From Spartobacteria bacterium UBA695 (GTDB lineage Bacteria > Verrucomicrobiota > Verrucomicrobiia > Chthoniobacterales > Chthoniobacteraceae), in the NCBI GenBank assembly GCA_002298145.1, contig DBMP01000017.1, positions 1 through 64,000 on the forward strand: a DNA stretch of 64,000 nt, in the 5' to 3' direction. Of the stretch, positions 39,012 to 47,711 are shown piece after piece (within the stretch, counting starts at the first letter, position 1; each line of letters begins with the position of its first letter). The position numbers and the translations under genes are program-made. The notes under the pieces are model-generated. The model was not told the DNA's origin and searched no databases. It was given only the letters and a program-made list of their open reading frames with translations.

Positions 39012-39554
39012 ATGCAATTCATGAAGCGGATTGTTTTTATGCTGCTGGCCGCGGTTTTGGCCTTTGCCGCCCCGGTCGATGCAGCCCCCCCATCTCCCAT
39101 TGTCCCTCCGTTTGGCCTGAACTGGGGCCTGACCAAGGACCGGCTTTCGACGTTGCTCAAGGGGGCCAATGCCAAGGTAGTGGAGCGCCGGATGGTCGCC
39201 GGGCGGGAGGCCTGGAATGTGGAGGGCCTGGTGCTGGCCCATCTGCGCTGCACGGTGTTTTACTTCCGGGGCGAGGGGCTCGACGAGGCGGAGTTGCAGT
39301 ACCAGGATAAGAACTGGCTGGAGAATGATTACAACGATTTCCTAAACCAGCTCCGGACGAGCCTGGATGGGAAGTTCGGCCCCGGCAAGCTCATCGCCCG
39401 CTCGAAGAACCCGCTTCCCGACGGGGTGATCCAGACGCTGACGGGCTACGAGTGGGTGCAGCCTGGCAATGCGGTGCAGCTTGTCTTTTTTAGCGCGGAG
39501 AATCCTTCGGAGGTCTACCGGCTGGTGAGCCTGCACTACAAGGAGCTGAAGTAG
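39012..39554 (+). CDS. Exported protein, unknown function
   Basis: 180 residues with a signal peptide (RIVFMLLAAVLAFAAPVDA). The mature part starts GLNWGLTKDRLSTLLKGANAKVVERR, a pattern seen in small exported proteins that begin with a FGLxWGxs-type segment. It ends EVYRLVSLHYKELK. No catalytic residues or cysteine clusters are seen. It begins 41 bases after rsmB on the same strand. Confidence 0.55.
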   Translation: MQFMKRIVFMLLAAVLAFAAPVDAAPPSPIVPPFGLNWGLTKDRLSTLLKGANAKVVERRMVAGREAWNVEGLVLAHLRCTVFYFRGEGLDEAELQYQDKNWLENDYNDFLNQLRTSLDGKFGPGKLIARSKNPLPDGVIQTLTGYEWVQPGNAVQLVFFSAENPSEVYRLVSLHYKELK

Positions 39555-39580
39555 GCCTGGGCGCGGGCCTCCCCCCGCCC

Positions 39581-40057
39581 TTAGCACAAGGCTTCCATGA
39601 CGATGGAGGCGAAGATGACCTGGGTGCGGTCTTCGACCTGTTCCGGGGTGAGCCGGAAGGCGTCGTAGACGAGGGTCCAGACGGTGCGCGGTTGACAAAG
39701 AAAGAGCACTTCGAAGCGGTGATCCACCGACGGGGCTTCGCCGCGAAAGGCAAAGCTCCTGACTCCGGCCCGGTCGCCGTTGGCCAGCGGGCTGACGAGT
39801 AGGTTGATGTTGCGCCCGAAGCCGAGCTCGATGGCGCGGCGGCGGCGCTGGATGATTTTCTGAAAGGCGGCTTCCTCCTGGCCGATCAAGGCGTTGGTCT
39901 CCTCGCGGATGAGGGCGATGTGTTCCTTGTGCTTTTCGGCGCTGCGGTAGAGCCACTGTTCAGGGTCGCCGGAGGGGCGCAGTTGCCAGCGCCCCGGCAG
40001 GGTTACTGTCAGTTCGTATTCGGAAAAAAAAGTCTCGCGTTGTTTCCAATGAGCCAT
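39581..40057 (-). CDS. Hypothetical protein
   Basis: 158 residues with no signal peptide or membrane segment. The start is MAHWKQRETFFSEYELTVTLPGRWQL, and a charged helical stretch (IIQRRRRAIELGFG) lies in the middle. I do not recognise a family. The choice of ATG 40057 gives a start in line with the N-terminal beta-like segment; more upstream residues would be Pro/Arg-rich antisense of comB. Confidence 0.5.
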   Translation of the reverse strand: MAHWKQRETFFSEYELTVTLPGRWQLRPSGDPEQWLYRSAEKHKEHIALIREETNALIGQEEAAFQKIIQRRRRAIELGFGRNINLLVSPLANGDRAGVRSFAFRGEAPSVDHRFEVLFLCQPRTVWTLVYDAFRLTPEQVEDRTQVIFASIVMEALC

Positions 40058-40127
40058 GGTGGCGTAGAGCGAAAGTTCCAATCTACACCTTTTGGCAAGT
40101 ATCACACTCGCTAATTTTTTCCAGGAA

Positions 40128-40850
40128 TCAGGAAACGGGGGCGGCGGCGGCTCGCAAAATGCCGTTTTGCATCCGGCCCACGACGGAGAAAAGGGAGACT
40201 TGGGCGCACCAGTCGACGTCGGCTTCCCGGCCTTGGCGCTGGAGCGAGCGGCCATTTTTCGCCAGGCGCAGGGCGGCGCCGAGGTCGCTCTGGTGTTCGC
40301 GGTAGACGGAGCGGGCGGTTTGGGCGGCGTCGGTCAGTTCGGCTTCGGGAAAGGCGTGGGCGAGCATTCCGGCGGCCAGGACGTCTTCGAGGGCTAGTTC
40401 GCGGAAGGTGCCCGAGCAGACGAGGAGCACTTTCTCTGGCGCGCTTGCGCGGAGGCCTTCCTCCAGGGCTTTCATATTGAGGAGCGCCCCGGCCCAGACT
40501 TCTGCCGCCGCTGCGCAGGCTCGCAGGGCGACGGTGCCGTTGGTGGTGGTGGTGATGATCCGGCAGACGTCGGTGCGGCGGTATTCGAGGGGCGAGTTGC
40601 CGAGGTCGAAGCCGGGGATGCGGTCGCCGTACCGTTCGCCGCCGAGCAGCGCGTCGGGCCATTGGGCGCGGGCGGCTTGCGCCTCGTCGAGGGTTGCCAC
40701 GGGCAGGATCTCCCGCACGCCGTTCGCCAGGCCCGTGAGGATGGATGAGGTGGCCCGCAGGACGTCGAATACGACGCAATGGGTCCGGGAGAGGTCGGCT
40801 TCAGGTAAATGGTCGATCTCGGCGGGTGTCAGGACGGCATCAATTTGCAT
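40128..40850 (-). CDS. comB: 2-phosphosulfolactate phosphatase (ComB family)
   Basis: 240 residues. The ComB signature GGERYGDRIPGFDLGNSPLEY and the TTTTNGTVAL block are clear. In methanogens ComB dephosphorylates 2-phosphosulfolactate on the way to coenzyme M; in bacteria it may serve sulfolactate metabolism, and the physiological substrate here is open. The gene is followed by an unrelated hypothetical gene and lies 13 bases after the rcnA-like gene on the same strand. Confidence 0.88.
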   Translation of the reverse strand: MQIDAVLTPAEIDHLPEADLSRTHCVVFDVLRATSSILTGLANGVREILPVATLDEAQAARAQWPDALLGGERYGDRIPGFDLGNSPLEYRRTDVCRIITTTTNGTVALRACAAAAEVWAGALLNMKALEEGLRASAPEKVLLVCSGTFRELALEDVLAAGMLAHAFPEAELTDAAQTARSVYREHQSDLGAALRLAKNGRSLQRQGREADVDWCAQVSLFSVVGRMQNGILRAAAAPVS

Positions 40851-40863
40851 AGAAACCCCGAGC

Positions 40864-41646
40864 CTACCAGAAAGAGGTGGCTCCGTGCCAGCCGATGGTG
40901 ATGCCCACTGCTGCCAGCACTGCGCAGGAGAGGTAGGGGGCCCGACGGAGGGCGCCGCTGAAGTGCCCCAGGTGCTGGCCCGCCATCCGCACGCTCCAGG
41001 CGGCGGCGACTCCGGCGGCCACGAGCGTCGCGGCGAGGCCGAGGCTGAAGGCCCCCACTAGCGCGAAGCCGAGTGAAAAACGCTCCAGTTGCAGGCAGAT
41101 GAGGAGCACGGAAAGCGCTGCCGGGCACGGCAGGAGGCCCCCGGTGAGGCCAAACATGACGATTTGCGGGGTGGTCACGGTGCGGTTGCCGAGCCGGGCC
41201 TGGATCTCCCGGGCGTGTGCGCGCTCGTGGTCATCCTGGAATTCGGGGTGATCGTGGTCGCCGTGGTGCGCGTGCTCGGCCTCGTGTTCCGCGGCGCGGG
41301 CGAGGTTCTCGCGGGTGCGCAGGAACATCCATCCGGCGAAACAGAGAATGAACGCCCCTGAGATTGTCTGAAAATACGGCTCAACATCCTCTGCGCGGAA
41401 GGCCCCGCCAAAGTAGATCCCCAGGGCGGCCAGGACCCAGATGACCAGGGTGTGCGAGAAGGCCGCTGATAAGCCCAGGAGCCCGGCTTGCCATACGGTG
41501 CCCCGGATGGCGATGATGAGGGCCGCCATCATGGTCTTGGAATGGCCCGGCTCCAGCCCGTGGAGGGCGCCCAAGATCAGCGCGGTGGGGAAAAAGAACC
41601 AGCCTGCGGCAGGGCCCGCTTGGAGTGTGGTGGTAAAATCAGGCAT
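40864..41646 (-). CDS. rcnA: Nickel/cobalt efflux protein RcnA (NicO family)
   Basis: 260 residues, close in layout to E. coli RcnA. Six hydrophobic segments carry ALHGLEPGHSKTMMAA, a His-rich cytoplasmic loop (EHEAEHAHHGDHDHPEF) and FGLTGGLLPCPAALSVLL. It should export Ni(II)/Co(II) across the inner membrane. The start is the ATG at 41646, since a TTG further upstream has no ribosome site. A Fur-like inverted repeat lies 52-75 bases before the start, so expression probably responds to a Fur/Zur/Nur-type metal regulator. No RcnR gene is adjacent. Confidence 0.92.
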   Translation of the reverse strand: MPDFTTTLQAGPAAGWFFFPTALILGALHGLEPGHSKTMMAALIIAIRGTVWQAGLLGLSAAFSHTLVIWVLAALGIYFGGAFRAEDVEPYFQTISGAFILCFAGWMFLRTRENLARAAEHEAEHAHHGDHDHPEFQDDHERAHAREIQARLGNRTVTTPQIVMFGLTGGLLPCPAALSVLLICLQLERFSLGFALVGAFSLGLAATLVAAGVAAAWSVRMAGQHLGHFSGALRRAPYLSCAVLAAVGITIGWHGATSFW

Positions 41647-41697
41647 AAAAAAAGGGATGGGCAAGGTGCCTTTAAAGACGCGCTTGCCCTTAATGAA

Positions 41698-41721
41698 GTC
41701 TCAAATTGAGACTCAGTCTCA
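41698..41721. promoter_or_regulatory. Fur-like composite inverted repeat upstream of rcnA
   Basis: GTCTCAAATTGAGAC (41698-41712) and TGAGACTCAGTCTCA (41707-41721) are overlapping palindromes sharing the TGAGAC arm, giving alternating arms GTCTCA / TGAGAC / GTCTCA. The second resembles known Fur boxes of the TGAGAnTnAnTCTCA type. It lies between divergent rcnA (start 41646) and the TraB-like gene (start 41822). Fur-family proteins often bind such overlapping dyads as two dimers. Confidence 0.6.
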
Positions 41722-41821
41722 TGACAGCTGATTTCTCAGGTTACGTCAAATCAAACCGGCTCGGCAAGGGAGGCTTGATTTTTACGCTGTTTGAACGCAG
41801 TTTTCCGGGGACCGGGGAATC

Positions 41822-43057
41822 ATGCACCAACTCACCCTCCTTTTCCTCTATGCACTCCTCGTGGATGGCGTGGCTGCCGTCGTCGATGAAGTGGTCTCCG
41901 CAATGACCGGCGCTCCCACCGGGATTTCCGCATGGGCCTCGCTCTGCGTCCTTGGGCTGGCGTTGTTTTTGTTTACCGCGAGTGTTTTTACGCCCCGCGT
42001 TTCCAAGCGCATGGTGGTGCCGTGTGTGCTTTTTTTGGCGTTTTGCACGGTGTGGGGTGTGCTCTACGGTGGCGGGGAAGCGCTGCCGCTTTACGTGGCG
42101 GAGACGCTCCTTGCCCTCGGCTTTCTGGTGGGCTACCGGCATCCCTCGGGCAGCGGCCTCCAGGATTTCGCCGATACGCGGCCGACTTTCACGTGGCGCA
42201 ATTTTATTTTAAGCCTGCCGCTTTACGCCCTGGTGCTGGGGGGAACGCTCGCGCTCAGTACGCTGGGCGCGGCCCAGAAGCTCCGTTGTAAGCTGGAGGA
42301 GTCGGTGGGCCGTTATCTGACGCTTGAGCGCGACGGGATCGCGGTGGAGGAGCGGTGCTTCCGCCAGGGGGACCGCGAGATCCGCCTTGTCGGGATGATC
42401 CACGTGGCCAAAAGCGGGTTTTACGACGAGATCACCAAGGCGCTTCCGGAGAAATCCGACGCGGTGGTGCTGCTGGAGGGGGTTACTGACCGCCAGAGCC
42501 TGCTCGCCGGGCGGCTTGATTATGCGCAGATCGCGGGCCTGGTGGGCATTGCTTCGCAGCGGGAGAGTTCGTTTACCCGCAAGGCGGTCGATGGGATGAA
42601 GCAGACGGGGACTGCCGAGGCGCAGGGGGAGGAGCCGCCCGCCGTGGAGTACCGCAGCGGGGACATTGACGTGGCCGAGTTCAGCCCGGCGACGGTCCGC
42701 TGGATTCAGGCGCTCCAGGAGATTTTGCAAAGCGCCACGGTGCGCGAGGCGGTGGATCAATTTGTCCAAAATAAGGAGGTGCTCGCGGCCGATACGGACA
42801 CGGTTTACAGGGACATCCTTGATCGCCGCAACGAACATCTCCTGGGCGAAATCCAAAAAATGCTCAAGGACCACCGTACCGTCATCGTCCCGTGGGGGGC
42901 CAAGCATATGCCCGGGCTCCAGAAGGAGATCGAGAACTGGGGCTTTATGGAGACGGGCCGCGCGCGTCGGGAGGCGCTGCATTTCCAAAATAAAGTGCTC
43001 ACCCGCGTGATTTCCCTGATGGACATGTTGCCGGGCGGGCTTCAGAATACACCGTAA
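41822..43057 (+). CDS. TraB/PrgY-like membrane protein
   Basis: 411 residues. About four N-terminal membrane helices (from LTLLFLYALLVDGVAAVV to LSLPLYALVLGGTLALST) precede a soluble domain with the TraB/TIKI features: RLVGMIHVAKSGFYDEI, SDAVVLLEGVTDR and a late VIVPWGAKHMPGL. Related proteins are metallo-peptidase-like inhibitors of pheromone or signal peptides, but the function in this group is unknown. It shares its upstream region with divergent rcnA and the Fur-like box. Confidence 0.7.
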   Translation: MHQLTLLFLYALLVDGVAAVVDEVVSAMTGAPTGISAWASLCVLGLALFLFTASVFTPRVSKRMVVPCVLFLAFCTVWGVLYGGGEALPLYVAETLLALGFLVGYRHPSGSGLQDFADTRPTFTWRNFILSLPLYALVLGGTLALSTLGAAQKLRCKLEESVGRYLTLERDGIAVEERCFRQGDREIRLVGMIHVAKSGFYDEITKALPEKSDAVVLLEGVTDRQSLLAGRLDYAQIAGLVGIASQRESSFTRKAVDGMKQTGTAEAQGEEPPAVEYRSGDIDVAEFSPATVRWIQALQEILQSATVREAVDQFVQNKEVLAADTDTVYRDILDRRNEHLLGEIQKMLKDHRTVIVPWGAKHMPGLQKEIENWGFMETGRARREALHFQNKVLTRVISLMDMLPGGLQNTP

Positions 43058-43076
43058 TTCGACCAACCTTGCCGGT

Positions 43077-43448
43077 ATGAGACTGGACCAATGGCTGTGG
43101 GCGCTACGCGTTTATAAAACCCGTACTCGGGCGACCGAGGCGATTAAGGGTGGCCACGTGAAGGTGGGTGGCGCTCCGGTGAAGCCTGCGCACGAGGTGA
43201 AGCCCGGCCAGGAGATTACCGCGCGCACGGAGTCGCTGACCCGGACGCTGCGCGTGACCGGGCTGCCCCCCTCCCGCGTGGGAGCTAGGCTGGTGGTAAA
43301 TTTTGCCGATGACCTGACGCCGCCGGAAGAGTATGCGCGGCAGAGGGAAATGGCTCTGCATACCGAGGGACTACGCCCCAAAGGACTGGGACGCCCGACT
43401 AAACGTGATCGTCGCCGCATGGAGGAATGGGAGCATGACGATTTTTGA
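43077..43448 (+). CDS. hslR: S4-domain RNA-binding protein HslR (Hsp15)
   Basis: 123 residues. The N-terminal S4 domain (RLDQWLWALRVYKTRTRATEAIKGGHVKVGG) is typical, followed by a basic tail (GRPTKRDRRRMEEW). Hsp15 binds stalled 50S subunits carrying nascent-chain tRNA and returns them to use. It begins 19 bases after the TraB-like gene on the same strand. Confidence 0.88.
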   Translation: MRLDQWLWALRVYKTRTRATEAIKGGHVKVGGAPVKPAHEVKPGQEITARTESLTRTLRVTGLPPSRVGARLVVNFADDLTPPEEYARQREMALHTEGLRPKGLGRPTKRDRRRMEEWEHDDF

Positions 43449-43518
43449 TTTTCCCGCACCGAATGATCCGAACGCAATGCCCCCCGTTGGCCCGAAAGGA
43501 TTCGGGGGGAACACGATG

Positions 43519-45075
43519 GAACACTATGGCGGGGGAATCAGCCGAAGGGACTTTCTAAGGGGGCTTGCCGGAACCGGGGCGGGGCTGCTCCTGGGAGGGT
43601 GCCGCCGGACGCCCCGTTTTTCCGCCAAGATCGAGAGCCCGAGCGGTGCGCAGCGGGCGGTGGACGCGGCTCAGCGGTTCCGGGGAATGAGCCTGAACGT
43701 GGCCTCGGAGTCGGGCCCACAGGCCAGCGGGCTGATCCTGCGGGATGCCCCGCTCTGGGAAAAGCTCACGGGGATCCACATCAATGTCGTGGAGATCGGC
43801 AGCGATCTGAGCCGGTTCCGCTGGCTCATCCAGGAACACCGCGAGGGGGCGGGGACGCTGGATTGCGCCTCGGTGAGCCTGCCCTCGGCTCCGGACTTGG
43901 TGAATGCCGGGGTGCTGGAGCCGCTGGACGATTACATTGCCTACTACATGCCGCCGGGGGACCGCGGGGACATCCTGCCGCTGTTCCGGGATCTGGGGGA
44001 GTGGAACGGGCACCAGTACGGTCTCATGGATGATGGTGACAGCCTTCTGCTTTACTTCCGGAGCGATATTTTCGGCGACCGGGCGTTGCAGGAAAAATTC
44101 GCCGCGCACTACGGGCACCCGATGCGGGACCCACGTTCGTTCCGGTGGGGCGACTTTGTGGAGGCGCTGGAGTTCTTTAACGCCGAGCTGGGCCCGGAGG
44201 TTCACCCGCTGGCCCCGCTTTCGCTGGAGCTGTGTTGGAGCCTGTTCCAATACCGCCTGAGGCTGGAGGGCGGGGAGTTCTTCTCCAAATCGACGATGAA
44301 GCCGGGCGTGGCGTCTCCGGCGGGGGTGAGGGCGCTTTCGCAGGTTCAGCAGATGCTCGCCATGTCGGTATCCGGTAATACGATTATTCCCCCGATTGAG
44401 ACGGCGATTGTCAGCTTTATGTCGGGCAAGAGCGCGATGGCTATTTTCTGGCCGCCGCTGGCCCGTTGGTGTGCAAATCTCTCCTCGACCAACGAAGCCT
44501 TCCGCTCCGCCCCGGGGAGCCAGGTGTCGGGCCGCACGTGCTATGCGCTGCTGCCCGATGGGTACACGGAGTTCTCCGTCGGGTTCATGCTCTCGGTGAT
44601 GGCCCGCAGCCGCCGCAAGGAGGCTGCCTACTTGTTTTGCCAATGGCTCAATAGCCCGGAGGTGAGCCTGCCGCGCGTGATGTCCTTTGATAGTTTGCGC
44701 GATCCTTTCCGGCTCTCGCACCTGCACTCTCCCGAGTTCCGCAGGCTGTGGCCGGGTGTGGAGGTGTACCTCGATACGCTGGAGCGGGCGGGGACCTCGA
44801 TGGCGCTGCTGGATTTGATGATGCTCGGGGCGAATGATTACGAGGCGGCTTTTTTCAAGGCGCTGACGGATCTCCGGCTGGGTTCGGATGTTAAAACAGT
44901 GCTAGATGAAATGGCGCAGGTGTGGGAGAATGTCACCACGCGCCTGGGCCGCCCCCGCCAGCGCCGCAGCTACCTCCAGTTCCTTAGCCGCCCCGGAGCC
45001 CAGCTGCCGCCTCGATCTTCCAAAGTATTACCCAGTCCCTCGACCTTCTCCTCGTGCGCTTCCCCCAGCGAATGA
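43519..45075 (+). CDS. Tat-type lipoprotein, extracellular solute-binding protein
   Basis: 518 residues. The N-terminus has a twin-arginine signal (GISRRDFLRG) merging into a lipobox (LLLGGC), so it should be exported folded and lipid-anchored. The mature part is a type 1 sugar-type solute-binding fold (LWEKLTGIHINVVEIGSDL, FMSGKSAMAIFWPP, FLCQWLNSPEVS-like end). GGGGGGAA lies just before ATG 43519. It overlaps the hybrid kinase gene by ATGA and no ABC permease is next to it. It may therefore be a ligand receptor for that kinase and not a transporter part. Confidence 0.8.
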   Translation, partial: EHYGGGISRRDFLRGLAGTGAGLLLGGCRRTPRFSAKIESPSGAQRAVDAAQRFRGMSLNVASESGPQASGLILRDAPLWEKLTGIHINVVEIGSDLSRFRWLIQEHREGAGTLDCASVSLPSAPDLVNAGVLEPLDDYIAYYMPPGDRGDILPLFRDLGEWNGHQYGLMDDGDSLLLYFRSDIFGDRALQEKFAAHYGHPMRDPRSFRWGDFVEALEFFNAELGPEVHPLAPLSLELCWSLFQYRLRLEGGEFFSKSTMKPGVASPAGVRALSQVQQMLAMSVSGNTIIPPIETAIVSFMSGKSAMAIFWPPLARWCANLSSTNEAFRSAPGSQVSGRTCYALLPDGYTEFSVGFMLSVMARSRRKEAAYLFCQWLNSPEVSLPRVMSFDSLRDPFRLSHLHSPEFRRLWPGVEVYLDTLERAGTSMALLDLMMLGANDYEAAFFKALTDLRLGSDVKTVLDEMAQVWENVTTRLGRPRQRRSYLQFLSRPGAQLPPRSSKVLPSPSTFSSCASPSE

Positions 45076-47696
45076 AAGCCGTCTCCCAGCGTGTGGTTTT
45101 TAAAATCGCCTTTGCGTTTGCGGCGGCGCTGCTTCCGCTGCTGGTGCTGATTCTCTGGGGGTTCCGGGAGAATGTGCGCGTGAGCGAGGAACGTATTTTG
45201 CGAAATCTCAGCCTGACCGCCGATGCCGTGGCCGCGCAGGTGGACGAGACGTTTGACGCTGCCGTGGGCCTGGCCTGGGCCGTGGCTGGCGACCCGTTTT
45301 GCGAAACGCGGGAGTCCGCAGAGCTTGACCGCCATTTGTCGCAGCTCGTCAAGAAGACGCCGCTCTTTGAAACGGTTGCCGTGTTTGACATTCAGGGGCG
45401 GAACCGGGGCTGGGGAAACCGCTCGCCGGTGGTGCAACGGCCGGATATTTCGGGGATGGAGTTCTTTCAAAACGTGATCGGTACCAACGGCCCGGTGATC
45501 TCGGAGGTGACCCGGGTATGGGGTGGCGATTCCGATTTTGGGGTGGTCGCGGCGGTGCCCATTCGCGACGCCAGCGGCAAGGTGGAGGGGGTTGTAGTGG
45601 TGATCCTGCAACCGGGGCAACTGGCCAAGTGGTACATGGAAAACCGGCTCCAGGCGGGCCAGAGCGTGTTCCTGGTGGACCGCGAGGGGCGCATGGCTTT
45701 CCACAGTGATGTGCGCCAGTTGTCGTTTGAGCAGAGTGGTTCGTTCCGGAATTTTCAGGCGGTGCGGTGGGCGCTTTCGGGGATTTCGCAGATGGAGGCG
45801 CGCTACCTGAGCCCGCTTTTCCACGACATTCGGATGGGGGCGTTCGTGCCCACGAGGGGCTATCAGTGGGCCGTGGGGGTGTCGATCCCGAGGGCGATTG
45901 CGCTGGCTCCGGTGAAGGCGAATCTCGCCCGGCAGTTGCTGGGCTTTGCGGGGGTGCTGCTCTTGAGCGTGGGGATTGTCGGCATCCTGGCCAAGCACCT
46001 GACGTCGCCGCTCGGTCGGCTGCAAGCCTACGCGCGGGCGCTGGGGCAGGGGGACCTTTCGCGCCGCGTGAAGCTCACGACGGGCGACGAGTTTGAGGAT
46101 CTGGGGGATGCCTTCAACGATATGGCCCAGCAGATGGAGGAGCGGGATGCGAATCTGCGCAAAACTCAGGAGCGCTTTCGCATTACCTTTGAGCAGGCGG
46201 CGGTGGGCATCGCGCATGTGGCTCTCGACGGCCGCTGGCTGCGCGTTAACGACCGGCTGTGTACCATCCTGGGCTACTCGCGCGAGGAGCTCTTGCAAAT
46301 GAAGTTCTGGGACATCACGCCCTCGCCGGACAAGCCGCGGGATGAGGAGGCCATTGAGCGGGCCAGCGGCGGCGAGCCCCGGGGGATGACGTTTGAAAAG
46401 CGCTTTTTCCGCAAGGATCAATCGATGGTCTGGGTGAACGTCACGCTGGCCCGGGCCCGCAACCTGGAACGCGCGGAGCCGCCCTATTTCATCAAGGTTG
46501 TCGAGGACATCAGCCATCGCAAGCAGATGGAGGCGGACCGCGAGGAGCTTCTGCGCAAGGAGCGGAGCGCCCGCGCTGCGGCCGAGACGGCCATTCGTAC
46601 GAAAGACCAGTTTGTGGCCGTGGTGAGCCATGAACTGCGCTCGCCCCTGACCCCGGCGTTGGCCGCTGTTGATCTGATGGAGAACGCGTCGAATCTGAGC
46701 CCAGAACAGGTGGAAAATCTCCGGATCATCCGGGGTAATATCGAGATGGAGAGCCGCCTTATCAGCGATCTGCTTGATCTGACGCGCATTCAGCAGGCCA
46801 AGTTCGAGCTGCATCTCCAGACGGTGGACGTGCACGGGCTGTTGCGCGAGGTGGCTTCGTTTTTCTCCACGGAAATCCGGGAAAAGGGGCTTGCCGTGGA
46901 GTTTGAGTTTTTCGCCGAGCCGCATGAGTTGCTGGCCGATCCCGGGCGGCTGCGGCAGGTGTTCTGGAACCTGCTGGGCAACGCGGTGAAGTTCACGGGG
47001 GATGGGGGGCGCATTCTTTTTCGCTCCAGCGTGCGGGAGGGGAGGCTGCATATTGAGGTGTGCGACACGGGCATTGGCATCGCGCCGGAAATTATCTCGC
47101 AGGTGTTCGAGGCGTTCCGGCAGGGGGAGCATACGATTTCGCGGCGCTATGGCGGGATGGGGCTCGGGCTGACGATTTCCAAGGCGCTGGTGGAGAGCCA
47201 CGGCGGCCAGATATCCGTGGCGAGTAAAATCGGCGAGGGGACGGTCTTTACCGTGGAGCTGCCGCTGCCGCCGGTGACGGCTCCCCGGGTGGAGCCGCCC
47301 AGGCCGATCGAGAGCGGGGCCGCCCAGCAGTCGCCGCGCCGGATTCTGCTGGTGGAGGATAACGTGGAGGCACTGCGGATGCTGGCCCGGCTGCTCGAAC
47401 GCGCGGGGCACACGGTGACGCAGGCCAAGTCCGCTGCGGAGGCGCTCGAAGCGGCCCGCAAGGCCGGGGTCGATCTGCTCATTAGCGACATCGGGCTGCC
47501 TGATTCCACCGGCTGGGATCTCTTTCGCGAGCTGCGCAAGACCTGCCCGGAGGCCCAGGGCATTGCGATGAGCGGCTTTGGCACACCGGAGGATATCGAG
47601 CGCAGCCGGGAGGCGGGCTATAGCGGCCACCTGATCAAGCCGATCGACTACAAGCTGCTTAAAAAGCTGATCGAGCAGATGACGGGATGGCTCTAG
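45072..47696 (+). CDS. Hybrid sensor histidine kinase (Cache-HAMP-PAS-HisKA-HATPase-REC)
   Basis: About 874 residues. A first membrane helix (IAFAFAAALLPLLVLILWGF), a large periplasmic Cache domain, and a second helix (LLGFAGVLLLSVGIVGILA) lead to HAMP, then PAS. The HisKA box is VVSHELRSPLTPALA with the phospho-His, followed by N (FWNLLGNAVKFTG), G1 (EVCDTGIGIAPE) and G2 (GGMGLGLTISKALV). A C-terminal receiver has ILLVEDN and LLISDIGLPD. Its start overlaps the binding-lipoprotein stop, so the two are coupled. The ligand is unknown. Confidence 0.93.
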   Translation: MKAVSQRVVFKIAFAFAAALLPLLVLILWGFRENVRVSEERILRNLSLTADAVAAQVDETFDAAVGLAWAVAGDPFCETRESAELDRHLSQLVKKTPLFETVAVFDIQGRNRGWGNRSPVVQRPDISGMEFFQNVIGTNGPVISEVTRVWGGDSDFGVVAAVPIRDASGKVEGVVVVILQPGQLAKWYMENRLQAGQSVFLVDREGRMAFHSDVRQLSFEQSGSFRNFQAVRWALSGISQMEARYLSPLFHDIRMGAFVPTRGYQWAVGVSIPRAIALAPVKANLARQLLGFAGVLLLSVGIVGILAKHLTSPLGRLQAYARALGQGDLSRRVKLTTGDEFEDLGDAFNDMAQQMEERDANLRKTQERFRITFEQAAVGIAHVALDGRWLRVNDRLCTILGYSREELLQMKFWDITPSPDKPRDEEAIERASGGEPRGMTFEKRFFRKDQSMVWVNVTLARARNLERAEPPYFIKVVEDISHRKQMEADREELLRKERSARAAAETAIRTKDQFVAVVSHELRSPLTPALAAVDLMENASNLSPEQVENLRIIRGNIEMESRLISDLLDLTRIQQAKFELHLQTVDVHGLLREVASFFSTEIREKGLAVEFEFFAEPHELLADPGRLRQVFWNLLGNAVKFTGDGGRILFRSSVREGRLHIEVCDTGIGIAPEIISQVFEAFRQGEHTISRRYGGMGLGLTISKALVESHGGQISVASKIGEGTVFTVELPLPPVTAPRVEPPRPIESGAAQQSPRRILLVEDNVEALRMLARLLERAGHTVTQAKSAAEALEAARKAGVDLLISDIGLPDSTGWDLFRELRKTCPEAQGIAMSGFGTPEDIERSREAGYSGHLIKPIDYKLLKKLIEQMTGWL

Positions 47697-47711
47697 ATGT
47701 GGAGCGCGGTT

